From DASSHC01 sp035693105 (lineage in GTDB: Bacteria > Chloroflexota > Chloroflexia > Thermomicrobiales > Thermomicrobiaceae), in assembly GCA_035693105.1 (NCBI GenBank), contig DASSHC010000202.1, forward strand, positions 1-33,557: 33,557 nucleotides of DNA. The letters are read 5' to 3'. The translations under genes were made by a program, and so were the position numbers. The notes below the pieces were generated by a model. The model was not told the DNA's origin. It made no database searches and saw nothing but the letters and a program-made list of their open reading frames with translations. The stretch's first letter is position 1, and every line of letters starts with the position of its first letter. Positions 23,737 through 31,876 of this stretch are shown piece by piece.

Positions 23737-25035
23737 ATGAAGGTCGAACCGGTGGCAGACGAGGCGCGGGAGACGGCCGCGCCGGATGCAGGCGGCACCT
23801 GGACCCGGCGCGTGCCCTTTCTCGGCCTGCTGGCGGCCGCCTTTATCTCCGCGATGGGCAGCAACTTCACCGCGGTCGCGATCCCCTGGTTCGTGCTGGT
23901 CACCACGGGCAGCGCGGCCAAGACGGGCGTCACGCTGGCGTTCTACACGCTTCCGATCGTGATCACCGGCATCTTCGGCGGCGCGCTGGTCGACCGGCTC
24001 GGCTTCGTCCGCACCAGCATCCTCTCCGACCTGGGCGGCGCGGTGACGATGGCGCTGATCCCGTTGCTCTACCACACGGTCGGGCTGGCCTTCTGGGAAC
24101 TGCTGCTGCTCGTCTTCGTACGCAGCATGCTGGTCAATCCCGGCGGAACGGCGCGGATGAGCCTGGTGGCCGACCTGGCCGAGCAGGCCGGCACCACGCT
24201 GGAGCGGGCCAACAGCCTGACCAGCGGCGCGCAGCGGCTGGCGCTGCTGCTCGGCCCGCCGGCCGCCGGTCTCTTGATCGCGTTCATGGGCGTCAGCAAC
24301 GTCCTCTGGCTCGACGCGGCTAGCTTCATGCTGTCGGCGATGATCTTCGCCGCGGCTATCGTGGGGCGCGTCACCCCCCGATCCCAGCCGTCCACACGCC
24401 AGTCCTACCTGCGCGAGACGCTGGACGGTTTCCGCTTCCTGCGACGGGACCGGTTGCTCCTCTGGCTGGTGCTGACGGTGGCGCTGTCGAGTCTCATCAG
24501 CGAGCCGTTCTACATCATCATCCTGCCGGTCTACGCCAAAGAAATCTATGGACGCGCGGTCGACCTGGGGCTGATGTTCTCGGCGCTGGGAGCGGGCTCG
24601 CTGTTGGGGTTGCTGGGCTACGCGCTGTTCGGTCAGCGGCTGCCCCGGCGTGGTCTGGTGATCGCGGGCTTCGTCATCCGCTCGCTGACCTTCTTTGTGC
24701 CACTGTGGAGCCCAGGGCTACCCGTGCTGCTCGGCTCGATCGTCCTCAACGCCACCTTCTTCGAGCCGCTCAATCCGCTCTTGATGGTCATCGTGCAGGA
24801 GCGTACGCCCGCCCAGATGCGCGGCCGGGTCTTCGGTACGATCGGCGCGCTGGCGAACAGCACGCTGCCGCTGGGCACGCTGCTCGGGGGGGCGCTGATC
24901 GGCGGAGTGGGGCTGATGGGCGCGCTGGCGGTGCTGGCTGGCGCGACGCTGGCACAGTCGCTGAGCCTGCCGCTGATCCCGGCGCTGCGCTCGCTGGCGC
25001 CGCCGGTCAAGCCGGTTGGTGCGGATGTCGAGTGA
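23737..25035 (+). CDS. Major facilitator superfamily transporter (MFS_3/EntS-like)
   Basis: A 432-residue membrane protein with about twelve hydrophobic segments and a long cytoplasmic loop near residues 210-235. The loop between helices 2 and 3 reads GALVDRLGFVRTSILSDLGG, the MFS motif A region. Overall pattern and length resemble the enterobactin-exporter/macrolide-efflux subgroup, so proton-driven efflux of a small molecule is likely. The ATG at 23737 is chosen because GGGGGAGGG stands just upstream; the longer in-frame start at 23710 lies in the preceding hairpin. It follows the ABC-2 operon on the same strand by 66 bases and may be partly co-transcribed, adding a second exporter. The substrate is unknown. 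Confidence 0.88.
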   Translation: MKVEPVADEARETAAPDAGGTWTRRVPFLGLLAAAFISAMGSNFTAVAIPWFVLVTTGSAAKTGVTLAFYTLPIVITGIFGGALVDRLGFVRTSILSDLGGAVTMALIPLLYHTVGLAFWELLLLVFVRSMLVNPGGTARMSLVADLAEQAGTTLERANSLTSGAQRLALLLGPPAAGLLIAFMGVSNVLWLDAASFMLSAMIFAAAIVGRVTPRSQPSTRQSYLRETLDGFRFLRRDRLLLWLVLTVALSSLISEPFYIIILPVYAKEIYGRAVDLGLMFSALGAGSLLGLLGYALFGQRLPRRGLVIAGFVIRSLTFFVPLWSPGLPVLLGSIVLNATFFEPLNPLLMVIVQERTPAQMRGRVFGTIGALANSTLPLGTLLGGALIGGVGLMGALAVLAGATLAQSLSLPLIPALRSLAPPVKPVGADVE

Positions 25036-25200
25036 GGAGGTGGGGTTGGGGGTCGGGTTGGGCACAAAAACGCGATCCCGACGAGCTACCGCGTCCGACG
25101 CCAGCCTCATTCGTGTTCTCCCGGCCAAACAAAAAGCTTGCGCCTATCGCCTGAACCGGTACCCACAAAACAGTAACGGTCGCCCGTCCTGCAAAGTCAG

Positions 25201-25218
25201 TTCGGATGGTGATCCGAA
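25201..25218. terminator. Hairpin between convergent MFS and EamA genes
   Basis: TTCGGAT (25201-25207) and ATCCGAA (25212-25218) are perfect arms around GGTG. On the minus strand it is followed by CTGACTTTGC. It sits mid-way in the 297-bp convergent gap, which otherwise holds no gene. Confidence 0.45.
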
Positions 25219-25312
25219 CGACAGAAGGTCTTGGCATCGATCCGTGGGATCACTCCTCGGGACCGCACGTACACAGTAGCACGCCGCTGCCTGGCTGTCA
25301 ATACCCCTTGCG

Positions 25313-25324
25313 GCGATATATCGC
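25313..25324. repeat. 12-bp perfect palindrome
   Basis: GCGATATATCGC is its own reverse complement, 7 bases beyond the stop codon of the EamA gene. It may be a protein-binding site or part of a termination region; nothing more can be said. Confidence 0.5.
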
Positions 25325-25331
25325 GGCACGC

Positions 25332-26198
25332 TCAGCCAAGGGCCAGGGCGATGACGCCGGCGACCATCAGCGAGGCCGAGGCGAGGCGGCGGCGCGCTTG
25401 GCCCTCGCTGAGGATGCGCGCGCCGAAGAAGGTGCCAACCAGAATGCTCATCTCGCGCGCCGGGGCGATGCGACTGACCGGGGTGAAGCTGAGCGCGAAG
25501 AGCACCAGCAGATAGGCTAGCGTGCTGAGCACCCCGATCCCCAGCGTCTCCAGGCGGTAGGTGCCCCAGATGCGCTGCACGTCACACCAGCGGCGCCGGG
25601 CGACCGGGAAGAGGGTCACGGTGCGAAAGAGCGAGGTGCTCCAGTCGAGCAGCAGCGGCGGCACGGCCAGCGCGCTGACGGCGTGCTTGTCCCACAGCGA
25701 ATAGCTGGAGATGAAGAGGCCGGTCAGCAGGCCGAGTGCGATGGCCGGGCGAGCGGCGGCGCTGCTCTGGCGCAGGGCCGCGAAGCCGCCGGTGATCAGG
25801 AAGACGCTGACCACGACCAGCGCGGCGCCGGCCAGCGGGATGGGCCCCGGGCGCTCGCCGAGGATCACGATGGCGCCGATGGTGGCCAGCGTCGGCCCGG
25901 TGCCGCGCGCCAGAGGGTAGACGAGCGAGAGATCGCCGACGCGGTAGCCCTGCTGCAGCGTCAGAAAGTAGGAGAGATGCAGCACGGCGCTGCCGCCCAT
26001 GAAGAGGAACTGAGCCGGGCCGAGCCGCGGCTGCTGCACCACCAGGACCAGCAGGACGAGCGGCGCGTAGATCAGCGTGGAGCAAGTGGCGAAGAGCCAG
26101 ACGAAGGGCGGCCCACCGCCGACCCGCTTGGCCAGCAGGTTCCAGGTGGCGTGCATGAAGGCGGCGGCGACGAGAAGCGCGAGCGCCAGCAGGGTCAT
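25332..26198 (-). CDS. EamA/DMT-family permease
   Basis: A 288-residue protein with about ten hydrophobic segments arranged as two repeats of five, the drug/metabolite transporter (EamA) plan. FMHATWNLLAKRVGGG near residues 14-27, YPLARGTGPTLATIGAIVILGERPGPIPLAGAALVV in the first repeat and PAREMSILVGTFFGARILSEGQARRRLASASLMVAGV in the second (each in parts) match the family. Such carriers export amino acids or other small metabolites; the substrate is unknown. The start is ATG at 26198, with only a weak GGGC ribosome site. The gene stands alone, convergent with the MFS gene. Confidence 0.88.
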   Translation of the reverse strand: MTLLALALLVAAAFMHATWNLLAKRVGGGPPFVWLFATCSTLIYAPLVLLVLVVQQPRLGPAQFLFMGGSAVLHLSYFLTLQQGYRVGDLSLVYPLARGTGPTLATIGAIVILGERPGPIPLAGAALVVVSVFLITGGFAALRQSSAAARPAIALGLLTGLFISSYSLWDKHAVSALAVPPLLLDWSTSLFRTVTLFPVARRRWCDVQRIWGTYRLETLGIGVLSTLAYLLVLFALSFTPVSRIAPAREMSILVGTFFGARILSEGQARRRLASASLMVAGVIALALG

Positions 26199-26322
26199 TG
26201 CCCGGCGTGCCCGTCCGCGGACGTGGGCATCGCCGGCGTCGAATGCCGATTCGGAAGGGTGCTGCTGTACGTCATGGCCGGGTGCTTGTGACGTTCAAGT
26301 GGGTATGGTGCCCGGCACACGA

Positions 26323-26408
26323 GGGCGGCTCCGTTCGACACAGAGGGCCGCCCCTACAGGGACGACGAACATTGCCGATGAGGTAGGGGCAGACACGGAG
26401 GTCTGCCC
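26323..26408. repeat. Mosaic of nested inverted repeats in intergenic DNA
   Basis: Three arm pairs stand in 86 bp: GGGCGGC/GCCGCCC (26323-26329, 26347-26353), GCCCCTAC/GTAGGGGC (26350-26357, 26383-26390) and GGGCAGAC/GTCTGCCC (26387-26394, 26401-26408). They overlap each other. The gap between the EamA and ferritin-like genes holds no gene. It looks like an interspersed palindromic element, but only one copy is in the window. Confidence 0.6.
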
Positions 26409-26452
26409 TCTCCGCGTGGCTCGTCGTATTGTCGGAAACCTCTGCTCTCCAC

Positions 26453-27721
26453 CTACGCGCTCGCCGTCGGCTCCAGGAATGGCTCCAACTGCGCCGCGGC
26501 CTTGCGCAGGCTCTGCTCGACGTGGTCCAGCGTGCGCTTGGTCTCCGCCGTCTCGATCGAGGCGCAGTCGTCGGCCAGCTCCAGCAGGCGCTCGTGGAGG
26601 AGCACCCAGGCCGCGTCGCGATGGGGGAGCAGGTAGCTGCGCAGACCGAAGATCTCGAAGGTCGGTCCCGCGGTCTTGCCCGGCAGGTTGGGGCCGATCG
26701 GCAGCGCGGTCAGCAGGCGGCCGAGCGGCCGGATGCTGCCGAACATCAGGCCAACCGAGAGATCGGCCAACGCGTGGAACTCGTCGGGATTCTCGTCCTC
26801 GTGAATGAAGAAGCGCACCAGAACCTGCAGCAGCAGTTCGTAGCTGGCGTTGAAGAGGTCGGTCACGCACGCGGTATTCGGGTCTTCGATCAGATCGAGG
26901 TTGCTCTCGTCGCTGAGCAGCCGGCAGACAGCCGGCACGACCGGGCGCGCCGGCTCAAAGTCGGGATCCGCGTCCTTGGCGGCCCGGTACTCCTCGTAGA
27001 CCCGCAGGAACTTGCCGTAGTGGGAGTCCTGCCAGTCGCCACGGGCGCCCTCGCCCATCTCGACGATCGTCTCGATCGCGGTGATGGCCGAGTCGAGGTC
27101 GCGCACGGGGATCAGCTCGTCCCAGTTGAAGTAGTCCTGCGTCGCCTGGGCCCGCGGCGGTCCGACGAAGACCTGCCGCTCGCCGTACTTGTCGACCAGA
27201 TGGCGGAAGCCCTGCTCGATCCCGCGGTAGAGATGGCCGACGGTTTGAAAATCCTCCACCACCGGCACGACCTCGGAGCCCTGCGCGGCGGGGTTGGCCT
27301 CGGCCAGCACGGCATACTCCGGCGCGTCGGAGCGCTCCATCCCCTCCGGACGCTCCAGGAAGAGGAAGTGGATCAGCGCGTCTTCGCCGAAGGGCAGCAG
27401 CGAGAATTGCATGCCGGGGGGGAAGTACTTGGCCAACTTGGGAAAGTTCGGCCGGTGGAAGCAGGGCGAGGCCCCGATGGCGGTGAGGAGGTTGCTGGCA
27501 AGCGTCAGGTGCAGCATCTCCTGCGCCGCGACCTCGCTCACCGCGCGGTCCCAGCGTCGCACCATCTCCAAATGCTCGGGCGTCAAGCCTTCGTCGGTGC
27601 CCCGCTTCAGGCTGAAGGCGGCGTAGAGGTACTCGCAGAGGATCATGTGCTCCAACTGCGAGGCTTCCGACAGGAGGTAGATCAGCTCCTCCCGGCTCTC
27701 GATGACGATCGGCTGCTCCAT
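26453..27721 (-). CDS. Ferritin-like domain protein (PF12902/VioB-like)
   Basis: A 422-residue protein. Its N-terminal half has ferritin-like helices: LLSEASQLEHMILCEYLYAAF (in parts) with Glu24, and VAAQEMLHLTLASNLL with Glu68-x-x-His71, both candidates for a di-metal site. A later GIEQGFRHLVDKYG gives another E-x4-H pair. The pattern fits the PF12902 ferritin-like domain, found in the violacein enzyme VioB and in many stand-alone bacterial proteins of unknown role. The C-terminal half (from about 230) is helical and unrecognised. It may oxidise a substrate or store/sense iron. ATG at 27721 is chosen, with GGGGAG upstream; GTG at 27745 is possible. It follows the cysteine desulfurase by 142 bases on the same strand, suggestive of iron-sulfur context. 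Confidence 0.8.
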   Translation of the reverse strand: MEQPIVIESREELIYLLSEASQLEHMILCEYLYAAFSLKRGTDEGLTPEHLEMVRRWDRAVSEVAAQEMLHLTLASNLLTAIGASPCFHRPNFPKLAKYFPPGMQFSLLPFGEDALIHFLFLERPEGMERSDAPEYAVLAEANPAAQGSEVVPVVEDFQTVGHLYRGIEQGFRHLVDKYGERQVFVGPPRAQATQDYFNWDELIPVRDLDSAITAIETIVEMGEGARGDWQDSHYGKFLRVYEEYRAAKDADPDFEPARPVVPAVCRLLSDESNLDLIEDPNTACVTDLFNASYELLLQVLVRFFIHEDENPDEFHALADLSVGLMFGSIRPLGRLLTALPIGPNLPGKTAGPTFEIFGLRSYLLPHRDAAWVLLHERLLELADDCASIETAETKRTLDHVEQSLRKAAAQLEPFLEPTASA

Positions 27722-27744
27722 GTCGCTCCCCATTCCTGCTGACA

Positions 27745-27771
27745 CGTCAACGACGCACTGTTGCGTTGACG
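27745..27771 (-). terminator. Imperfect hairpin after the cysteine desulfurase
   Basis: Arms CGTCA+ACGCA and TGCGT+TGACG pair over ten bases with a three-base bulge and a CTGT loop. A second small hairpin, TCCCG-TGTG-CGGGA, is at 27784-27797. Both lie between the desulfurase stop and the ferritin-like start. No T-run is seen, so termination may be partial. Confidence 0.45.
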
Positions 27772-27863
27772 GCGCCGGGCCAATCCCGTGTGCGGGACGC
27801 GCTGCCGCCGGGATCCATGATGATGAACGCTACGGGGATTGTAGCGGTTGGCGCGAAGTTGGG

Positions 27864-29027
27864 CTAGGCCGCCGCCAGGCGACGCAGGTGGGCTACGCTC
27901 TGGGCCAGCACGTCGATGGTGCGGTCGATCTCCTCGGCGGTGGTCTCGTTGCCGAGGCTGAGCCGGATGCTGCTGCGCACCAGCGCCGGCGGCAGGCCGA
28001 GCGCGCTGAGGACGTGGCTCGGCTCGGTCGAGCCGGTGGTGCAGGCCGAGCCGCTGGAGGCCGCGATGCCGTGCATGTCGAGGTTGAGCAGCACCGTCTC
28101 GCCCTCGACTCCCTCGAAGGAGACGTTGACGTTGTTCGGCAGGCGCCGCTCGCGGTCGCCGTTGAGGTGGCTGCCGGGGATGCGGCCGAGCAGTCCGTCG
28201 ATCAGCCGCTCACGCAGGCGGAGGATGCGCGCGCCGCGCGCTGCGCGCTCGGACTCGGCCAGCCGCAGCGCGGCGGCCATACCGACCACGGCGGGCACGT
28301 TCTCGGTGCCGGCGCGGTGGTTGTTCTCCTGGGCGCCGCCGCTCTGCTGCCAGAGGATCGGCGTGCCGCGCCGCACGTAGAGCAGGCCGACGCCCTTCGG
28401 GCCGTAGAACTTGTGGGCCGAGAGCGACAGGAGGTCGACGCCGAGCGCGCGCACGTCGAGCGGCAGGCTGCCGGCGGCCTGGACGGCGTCGGTATGCAGC
28501 GGGATGCCGCGCGCCTGGGCGATCTCGGCGATCTCGGCGATCGGCTGAATGGTACCGATCTCGTTGTTGGCGTACATCACCGAGATGAGCGCGGTCTCCG
28601 GCCGGACGGCGTCCGCGATCGCCTGGGGCTGGATCAGCCCGCGGCTGTCGGGCGGCACGAAGGTCGCCTCGAAGCCCAACTTCCGCAGGTACTCGACGCT
28701 GTGCAGCACGGCATGGTGCTCGAAGGCGGTAGTGACGATGTGGTTGCCGCGGTGCTGCTGGCGGGCCCACCAGGCGACTCCCTTGATCGCGAGGTTGTCG
28801 GCCTCCGTTCCACCGCTGGTGAAGACGAGCTCGCGCGCCTGGCAGCCGAGGATCGCGGCCAGCGCGGCCCGCGCCTGGTCGAGCGCGGCGCGCGCCTCAC
28901 GGCCGGCGGCGTAGATGCTGGAGGGGTTGCCGAAGCGTGCGCTGAAGTAGGGCAGCATGGCTTCCAGCACGGCGGGAGCGACCGGCGTGGTGGCCGCATG
29001 GTCGAGATAGATCTCGGTCCGGTTCAG
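27864..29027 (-). CDS. iscS: Cysteine desulfurase (IscS/NifS family)
   Basis: A 387-residue class V aminotransferase-fold enzyme that removes sulfur from cysteine to form a persulfide for Fe-S clusters and tRNA thiolation. The PLP lysine is Lys206 in SLSAHKFYGPKG; the persulfide cysteine is Cys329 in ASSGSACTTGSTEPSHVL. The N-terminal IYLDHAATTPV and FGNPSS are conserved. No ATG, GTG or TTG occurs in frame between the Rrf2 stop (29084) and IYLDHAA. The best start is CTG at 29027-29025, with GGAGG at 29038-29034 and a six-base gap. It follows the Rrf2 regulator by 56 bases in one operon. IscU, IscA and ferredoxin genes are not next to it. NifS versus IscS cannot be separated by sight, so the symbol is tentative. 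Confidence 0.92.
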   Translation of the reverse strand: MNRTEIYLDHAATTPVAPAVLEAMLPYFSARFGNPSSIYAAGREARAALDQARAALAAILGCQARELVFTSGGTEADNLAIKGVAWWARQQHRGNHIVTTAFEHHAVLHSVEYLRKLGFEATFVPPDSRGLIQPQAIADAVRPETALISVMYANNEIGTIQPIAEIAEIAQARGIPLHTDAVQAAGSLPLDVRALGVDLLSLSAHKFYGPKGVGLLYVRRGTPILWQQSGGAQENNHRAGTENVPAVVGMAAALRLAESERAARGARILRLRERLIDGLLGRIPGSHLNGDRERRLPNNVNVSFEGVEGETVLLNLDMHGIAASSGSACTTGSTEPSHVLSALGLPPALVRSSIRLSLGNETTAEEIDRTIDVLAQSVAHLRRLAAA

Positions 29028-29083
29028 GGACAGCCTCCAGGGTGTCTCGTGCGCGGTCGCGGCGAGTCTCGCCGAATATCCCG

Positions 29084-29527
29084 CTAGTGCGCGGTCGCGG
29101 TACGCGTGGGCTTCCCGAGGAGATCGGCCAGGGTCGTCGAGTCGAGCGCGGCGGCGATGCTGTCGCGGACCTTGAGCCAGACCACGCGCGTGGCACAGCC
29201 GTCGATCATCGGGCAGAGGTCGGTGTCGCCGTCGCTGGCGTCCTCGCTGACGCAGATCATCGGCGCGATCGGCCCCTCCATCACCCGGTAGACCTGGCCC
29301 ACCAGGATCTCTCCCGGCGGGCGCGCCAGGGCGTACCCCCCATGGGCGCCGCGCGTGGTCTCGACCAGCCCTGCACGGCGCAGCGGGCCCATCAACTGCT
29401 CCAGATAGGCCGCCGGAACGCTCGAGTCGGTTGCGACCGCCGCGAGCGGCATGGGACCATGACCATACATCTTTGCGAGCGAGACCATCGCGCGCATTCC
29501 ATATTCGCCTCGGGTTGAAACTTTCAT
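29084..29527 (-). CDS. Rrf2/IscR-family transcriptional regulator
   Basis: A 147-residue winged-helix regulator. MKVSTRGEYGMRAMVSLAK opens the Rrf2 fold; the recognition region is VPAAYLEQLMGPLRRAGLVETTRGAHGGYALAR (in parts), with the wing GAHGGYAL. Cys92, Cys105 and Cys111 form a three-cysteine set like that of IscR (Cys92, 98, 104 in E. coli), so [2Fe-2S] sensing is likely; the spacing between the first two is longer here. ATG at 29527 is used because the family begins MK(V/I)STRGxYG. It heads the operon with the cysteine desulfurase and probably represses it when clusters are sufficient. The promoter at 29566-29594 carries a dyad over the -10 box. Confidence 0.92.
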   Translation of the reverse strand: MKVSTRGEYGMRAMVSLAKMYGHGPMPLAAVATDSSVPAAYLEQLMGPLRRAGLVETTRGAHGGYALARPPGEILVGQVYRVMEGPIAPMICVSEDASDGDTDLCPMIDGCATRVVWLKVRDSIAAALDSTTLADLLGKPTRTATAH

Positions 29528-29565
29528 GGGCGGGCGCACCTCTCGCGAGCCAATCGGCTGGCCCA

Positions 29566-29594
29566 ATCATACGATTGAGACTCATTCCGGTCAA
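29566..29594 (-). promoter_or_regulatory. Promoter of the rrf2-iscS operon with overlapping dyad
   Basis: Read on the minus strand: TTGACC (29594-29589), 17-bp spacer, TATGAT (29571-29566). The dyad CAATC-ATAC-GATTG (29564-29577) covers the -10 box, and TGAG-A-CTCA (29576-29584) lies in the spacer. Both are placed to let a bound Rrf2 dimer block RNA polymerase. Confidence 0.75.
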
Positions 29595-29683
29595 GCTACG
29601 GGCGAGGGGTGGAAGCAGTGGGGGTGCGTACGTACTAATGGGAAAGGAGTGCCCGCCGAGAGCGTTGCGTGCCGTGTGAGGAC

Positions 29684-29798
29684 GGATCCTTCGACTTCGC
29701 TCAGGTTGACGGGGAGAGGGAGGGGTCCATCGGACGAGGCAAGTCCTAGTCGTTCGCCCCAATTTCCCCCTGTCATCCTGAGCGCAGTCGAGGGTTCC
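29684..29798 (+). repeat. Interspersed inverted-repeat element, copy 1
   Basis: Left arm starts GGATCCTTCGACTTCGCTCA (29684) and runs to ~29714; the right arm (29766-29798) is its imperfect reverse complement, containing TGTCATCCTGAGCGCAGTCG. The ~50-bp core includes CGGACGAGGCAAG. Copy 2 at 33057-33172 is the same element in the opposite orientation, core included. No ORF or transposase is inside. Confidence 0.85.
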
Positions 29799-29832
29799 GC
29801 GTTGCCTCACATCCCAGCGAAATCGTGCGCCA

Positions 29833-30891
29833 CTACTTGCGCGTGAAGTCCGGGCTCTCGCCCAGCTGACGCACGAACGTCTCGAGCAGGCGCACGGAGG
29901 CGTCGAGGTCATCCAGGCTGATCAGCTCATTGGGCGAGTGCATGTAGCGGTTGGGGAAGGAGATCAGCCCGGTCGGGATGCCGCCGCGGGCCGGCGCGTA
30001 GGCGTCGGCGTCGGTGTAGGTGCGCTGTGGCGTGGCTTCGAGCTGGCAGACGATTCCGGCGGCCTGGGCCGCGCTCGCCAGGCGCTCGAAGACCAGCGGG
30101 TTGACCGAGGAGCCGCGCGCCAGCACCGGGCCGCCGCCGAGCTTGATGTCGCCCATCTCGCGCTTGTTGGTGTCGGGGTAGTCGGTGGCATGGGTCACGT
30201 CGGTGGCGACGGCGACGGCTGGCTCGACGGCGAAGGCGCTGGTGCGCGCGCCGAGGAAGCCGATCTCCTCCTGCGTCGTCGCCACGGCATAGACGTCGGC
30301 CTGGGGCCGGTTGCCGGCCAGAGCGCGCAGGGTCTCCAGCGCGGCCCAGGCGCCGACGCGGTTGTCGATGCCGCGCGCGGTCAGCAGGTTGTGGCGCAGC
30401 TCGACCGGCGGCTGCTCGATGACGACCGGATCGCCGACCGCCACCAGCTCGCGCGCCTCGTCGGCGCTGGTCACGGCCAGGTCGATCCACAGGTCCTTGG
30501 CCTGGCTGGCTTTGCCGCGCTCCTCGGCGCTCAGGAGATGGACCGGCCGGCGCCCGATCACGCCCAGCACCGGGCCCGTGCGGCCGAGGACGCGCACCCG
30601 CTGGCCGGTGATGATCTGGGGGTCCAGCCCGCCGATCTGCTGGAACCAGAGAAAGCCCTGCTCGTCGATGTGGGTCACCTGCAGGCCGATCTCGTCGATG
30701 TGGCCCTCGACGACCACCACCGGCCCCTGCGCGCGCAGGCGCGCGTAACTGTTGCCGCTGACGTCGACCCAGACCTCGTCGGCGAACTGTTCGGCCTCGG
30801 CGCGCCAGACGCGCGCGGTCGCCTGCTCGAAGCCCGACGGGCCGGCGCACGCCAGCAGCCGCAGCAGAAAGTCCTTGCTCGCTTGCTTCAA
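29833..30891 (-). CDS. M42-family metallo-aminopeptidase
   Basis: A 352-residue cytosolic co-catalytic zinc peptidase. The metal and catalytic residues of M42 enzymes are visible: His64 and Asp66 in GHIDEIG, bridging Asp175 in ARGIDNRVGAW, general base Glu207 with Glu208 in TTQEEIGFLGA, Asp230 in ATDVTHATD, and His317 in YMHSPNE. These enzymes form tetrahedral dodecamers that trim peptides from the N-terminus; some homologues are mis-annotated as endoglucanases. The start is TTG at 30891 (TTG AAG CAA), with GGGAGAG a few bases upstream. It follows the 2-hydroxyacid dehydrogenase by 22 bases on the same strand, so the two share a transcript. Confidence 0.93.
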   Translation of the reverse strand: MKQASKDFLLRLLACAGPSGFEQATARVWRAEAEQFADEVWVDVSGNSYARLRAQGPVVVVEGHIDEIGLQVTHIDEQGFLWFQQIGGLDPQIITGQRVRVLGRTGPVLGVIGRRPVHLLSAEERGKASQAKDLWIDLAVTSADEARELVAVGDPVVIEQPPVELRHNLLTARGIDNRVGAWAALETLRALAGNRPQADVYAVATTQEEIGFLGARTSAFAVEPAVAVATDVTHATDYPDTNKREMGDIKLGGGPVLARGSSVNPLVFERLASAAQAAGIVCQLEATPQRTYTDADAYAPARGGIPTGLISFPNRYMHSPNELISLDDLDASVRLLETFVRQLGESPDFTRK

Positions 30892-30913
30892 TCGTCTCTC
30901 CCTCGAACTAGAA

Positions 30914-31876
30914 CTAGAGCGTGTTGACCTGACAATGTGCGGGTTGGCCGTTGAGCACGTTGGCCACGTTGGTCAGCGCCAGGTAGTAGGCGCGCTCGTA
31001 GGCATCGGCGGTCGAGCCGCCGATGTGCGGCGTCAGCACCACGTTGGGGAAGCCGGTGTAGGGGTTGTCGGCGTGCGGCTCGACCTGGAAGGTGTCCAGC
31101 CCCGCCCCGGCGATGCGCCCGCTCTGCAGCGCCTCGACCAGCGCCCACTCCTTGACGATCGGCCCGCGCGCCGCGTTGATCAGGATCGCGCTGGGCTTCA
31201 TCAGGTCGATGGCGCGCTCGTCGATCAGATGCCGGGTGAGCGCAGTCAGCGGCGTGTGCAGGGTGACGTAGTCGGACTCGCGCAGCAGCCGGTCGAAGGG
31301 AACGTAGGAGATGCCGTTCTGGCCGGCGAAGGTGATGTCCCACGCGATGTCGTGGGCCAGCACCTGCATGCCGAAGGCGCGGCCCAGGAGCGCCACCGAC
31401 TTGCCCACGCGCCCCAGGCCGACGACCCCCAGCGTTTTGCCCCACAGCTCCGGCCCCATGTTCGCCGCGGGCCACTCCCCGGCGCGCATGGCGCGGTCGG
31501 CGGCGCTGATGCCGCGCGAGAGATCGATCATCATACCGAAGACCAACTCGGCCACCGAGTGGTTGTTGCAGCCGGCGCAGATGCAGACCGCCACGCCGCG
31601 CCGGGTGGCCTCGTCGATGTTGACGTGGTCGTAGCCCACGCCGCCGGTGCTGATCACCTTGAGGCGGTTGGCGTGGTCGTAGGCGCGCGGCGTCATCACG
31701 TCGAGCCCGGTGATCAGGCCGTCGATATCGTGCAGCAGCTCGCAGAGCTGTTCCTCGTCGATCGGGTAGCGCACCTCGCGCTCGGCCAGAGAGCAGCCCC
31801 GCTGAGCCAGGAACTCCTGGGCGATCTCGGGCCGGGCGCGGTGCCGGCGGTTGAGGAGCAGCACATCGTTCGCCAT
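30914..31876 (-). CDS. D-2-hydroxyacid dehydrogenase (phosphoglycerate dehydrogenase-like)
   Basis: A 320-residue NAD(P)-dependent enzyme. The Rossmann motif GVVGLGRVGKSVA (150-162) is followed by the catalytic Arg237 in NAARGPIV, Glu266 in FQVEPH and His284 in TPHIGGSTADA. TGGVGYDHVNIDEATRRGVAV is the usual substrate-domain hinge. It reduces a 2-keto acid or oxidises a D-2-hydroxy acid. It lacks the C-terminal ACT or ASB domain of regulated SerA, so it may be a short PGDH, hydroxypyruvate/glyoxylate reductase or another family member. ATG at 31876 has AAAGGTGA upstream. It precedes the M42 peptidase gene in a two-gene unit. The substrate is unknown. Confidence 0.9.
   Translation of the reverse strand: MANDVLLLNRRHRARPEIAQEFLAQRGCSLAEREVRYPIDEEQLCELLHDIDGLITGLDVMTPRAYDHANRLKVISTGGVGYDHVNIDEATRRGVAVCICAGCNNHSVAELVFGMMIDLSRGISAADRAMRAGEWPAANMGPELWGKTLGVVGLGRVGKSVALLGRAFGMQVLAHDIAWDITFAGQNGISYVPFDRLLRESDYVTLHTPLTALTRHLIDERAIDLMKPSAILINAARGPIVKEWALVEALQSGRIAGAGLDTFQVEPHADNPYTGFPNVVLTPHIGGSTADAYERAYYLALTNVANVLNGQPAHCQVNTL

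Noticed and set aside
29028..29912. In-frame upstream extension of the cysteine desulfurase through the Rrf2 gene
   Set aside because: The extension lies on the Rrf2 gene in another frame and reads as Arg/Gly-rich shadow sequence; the enzyme begins near IYLDHAA.
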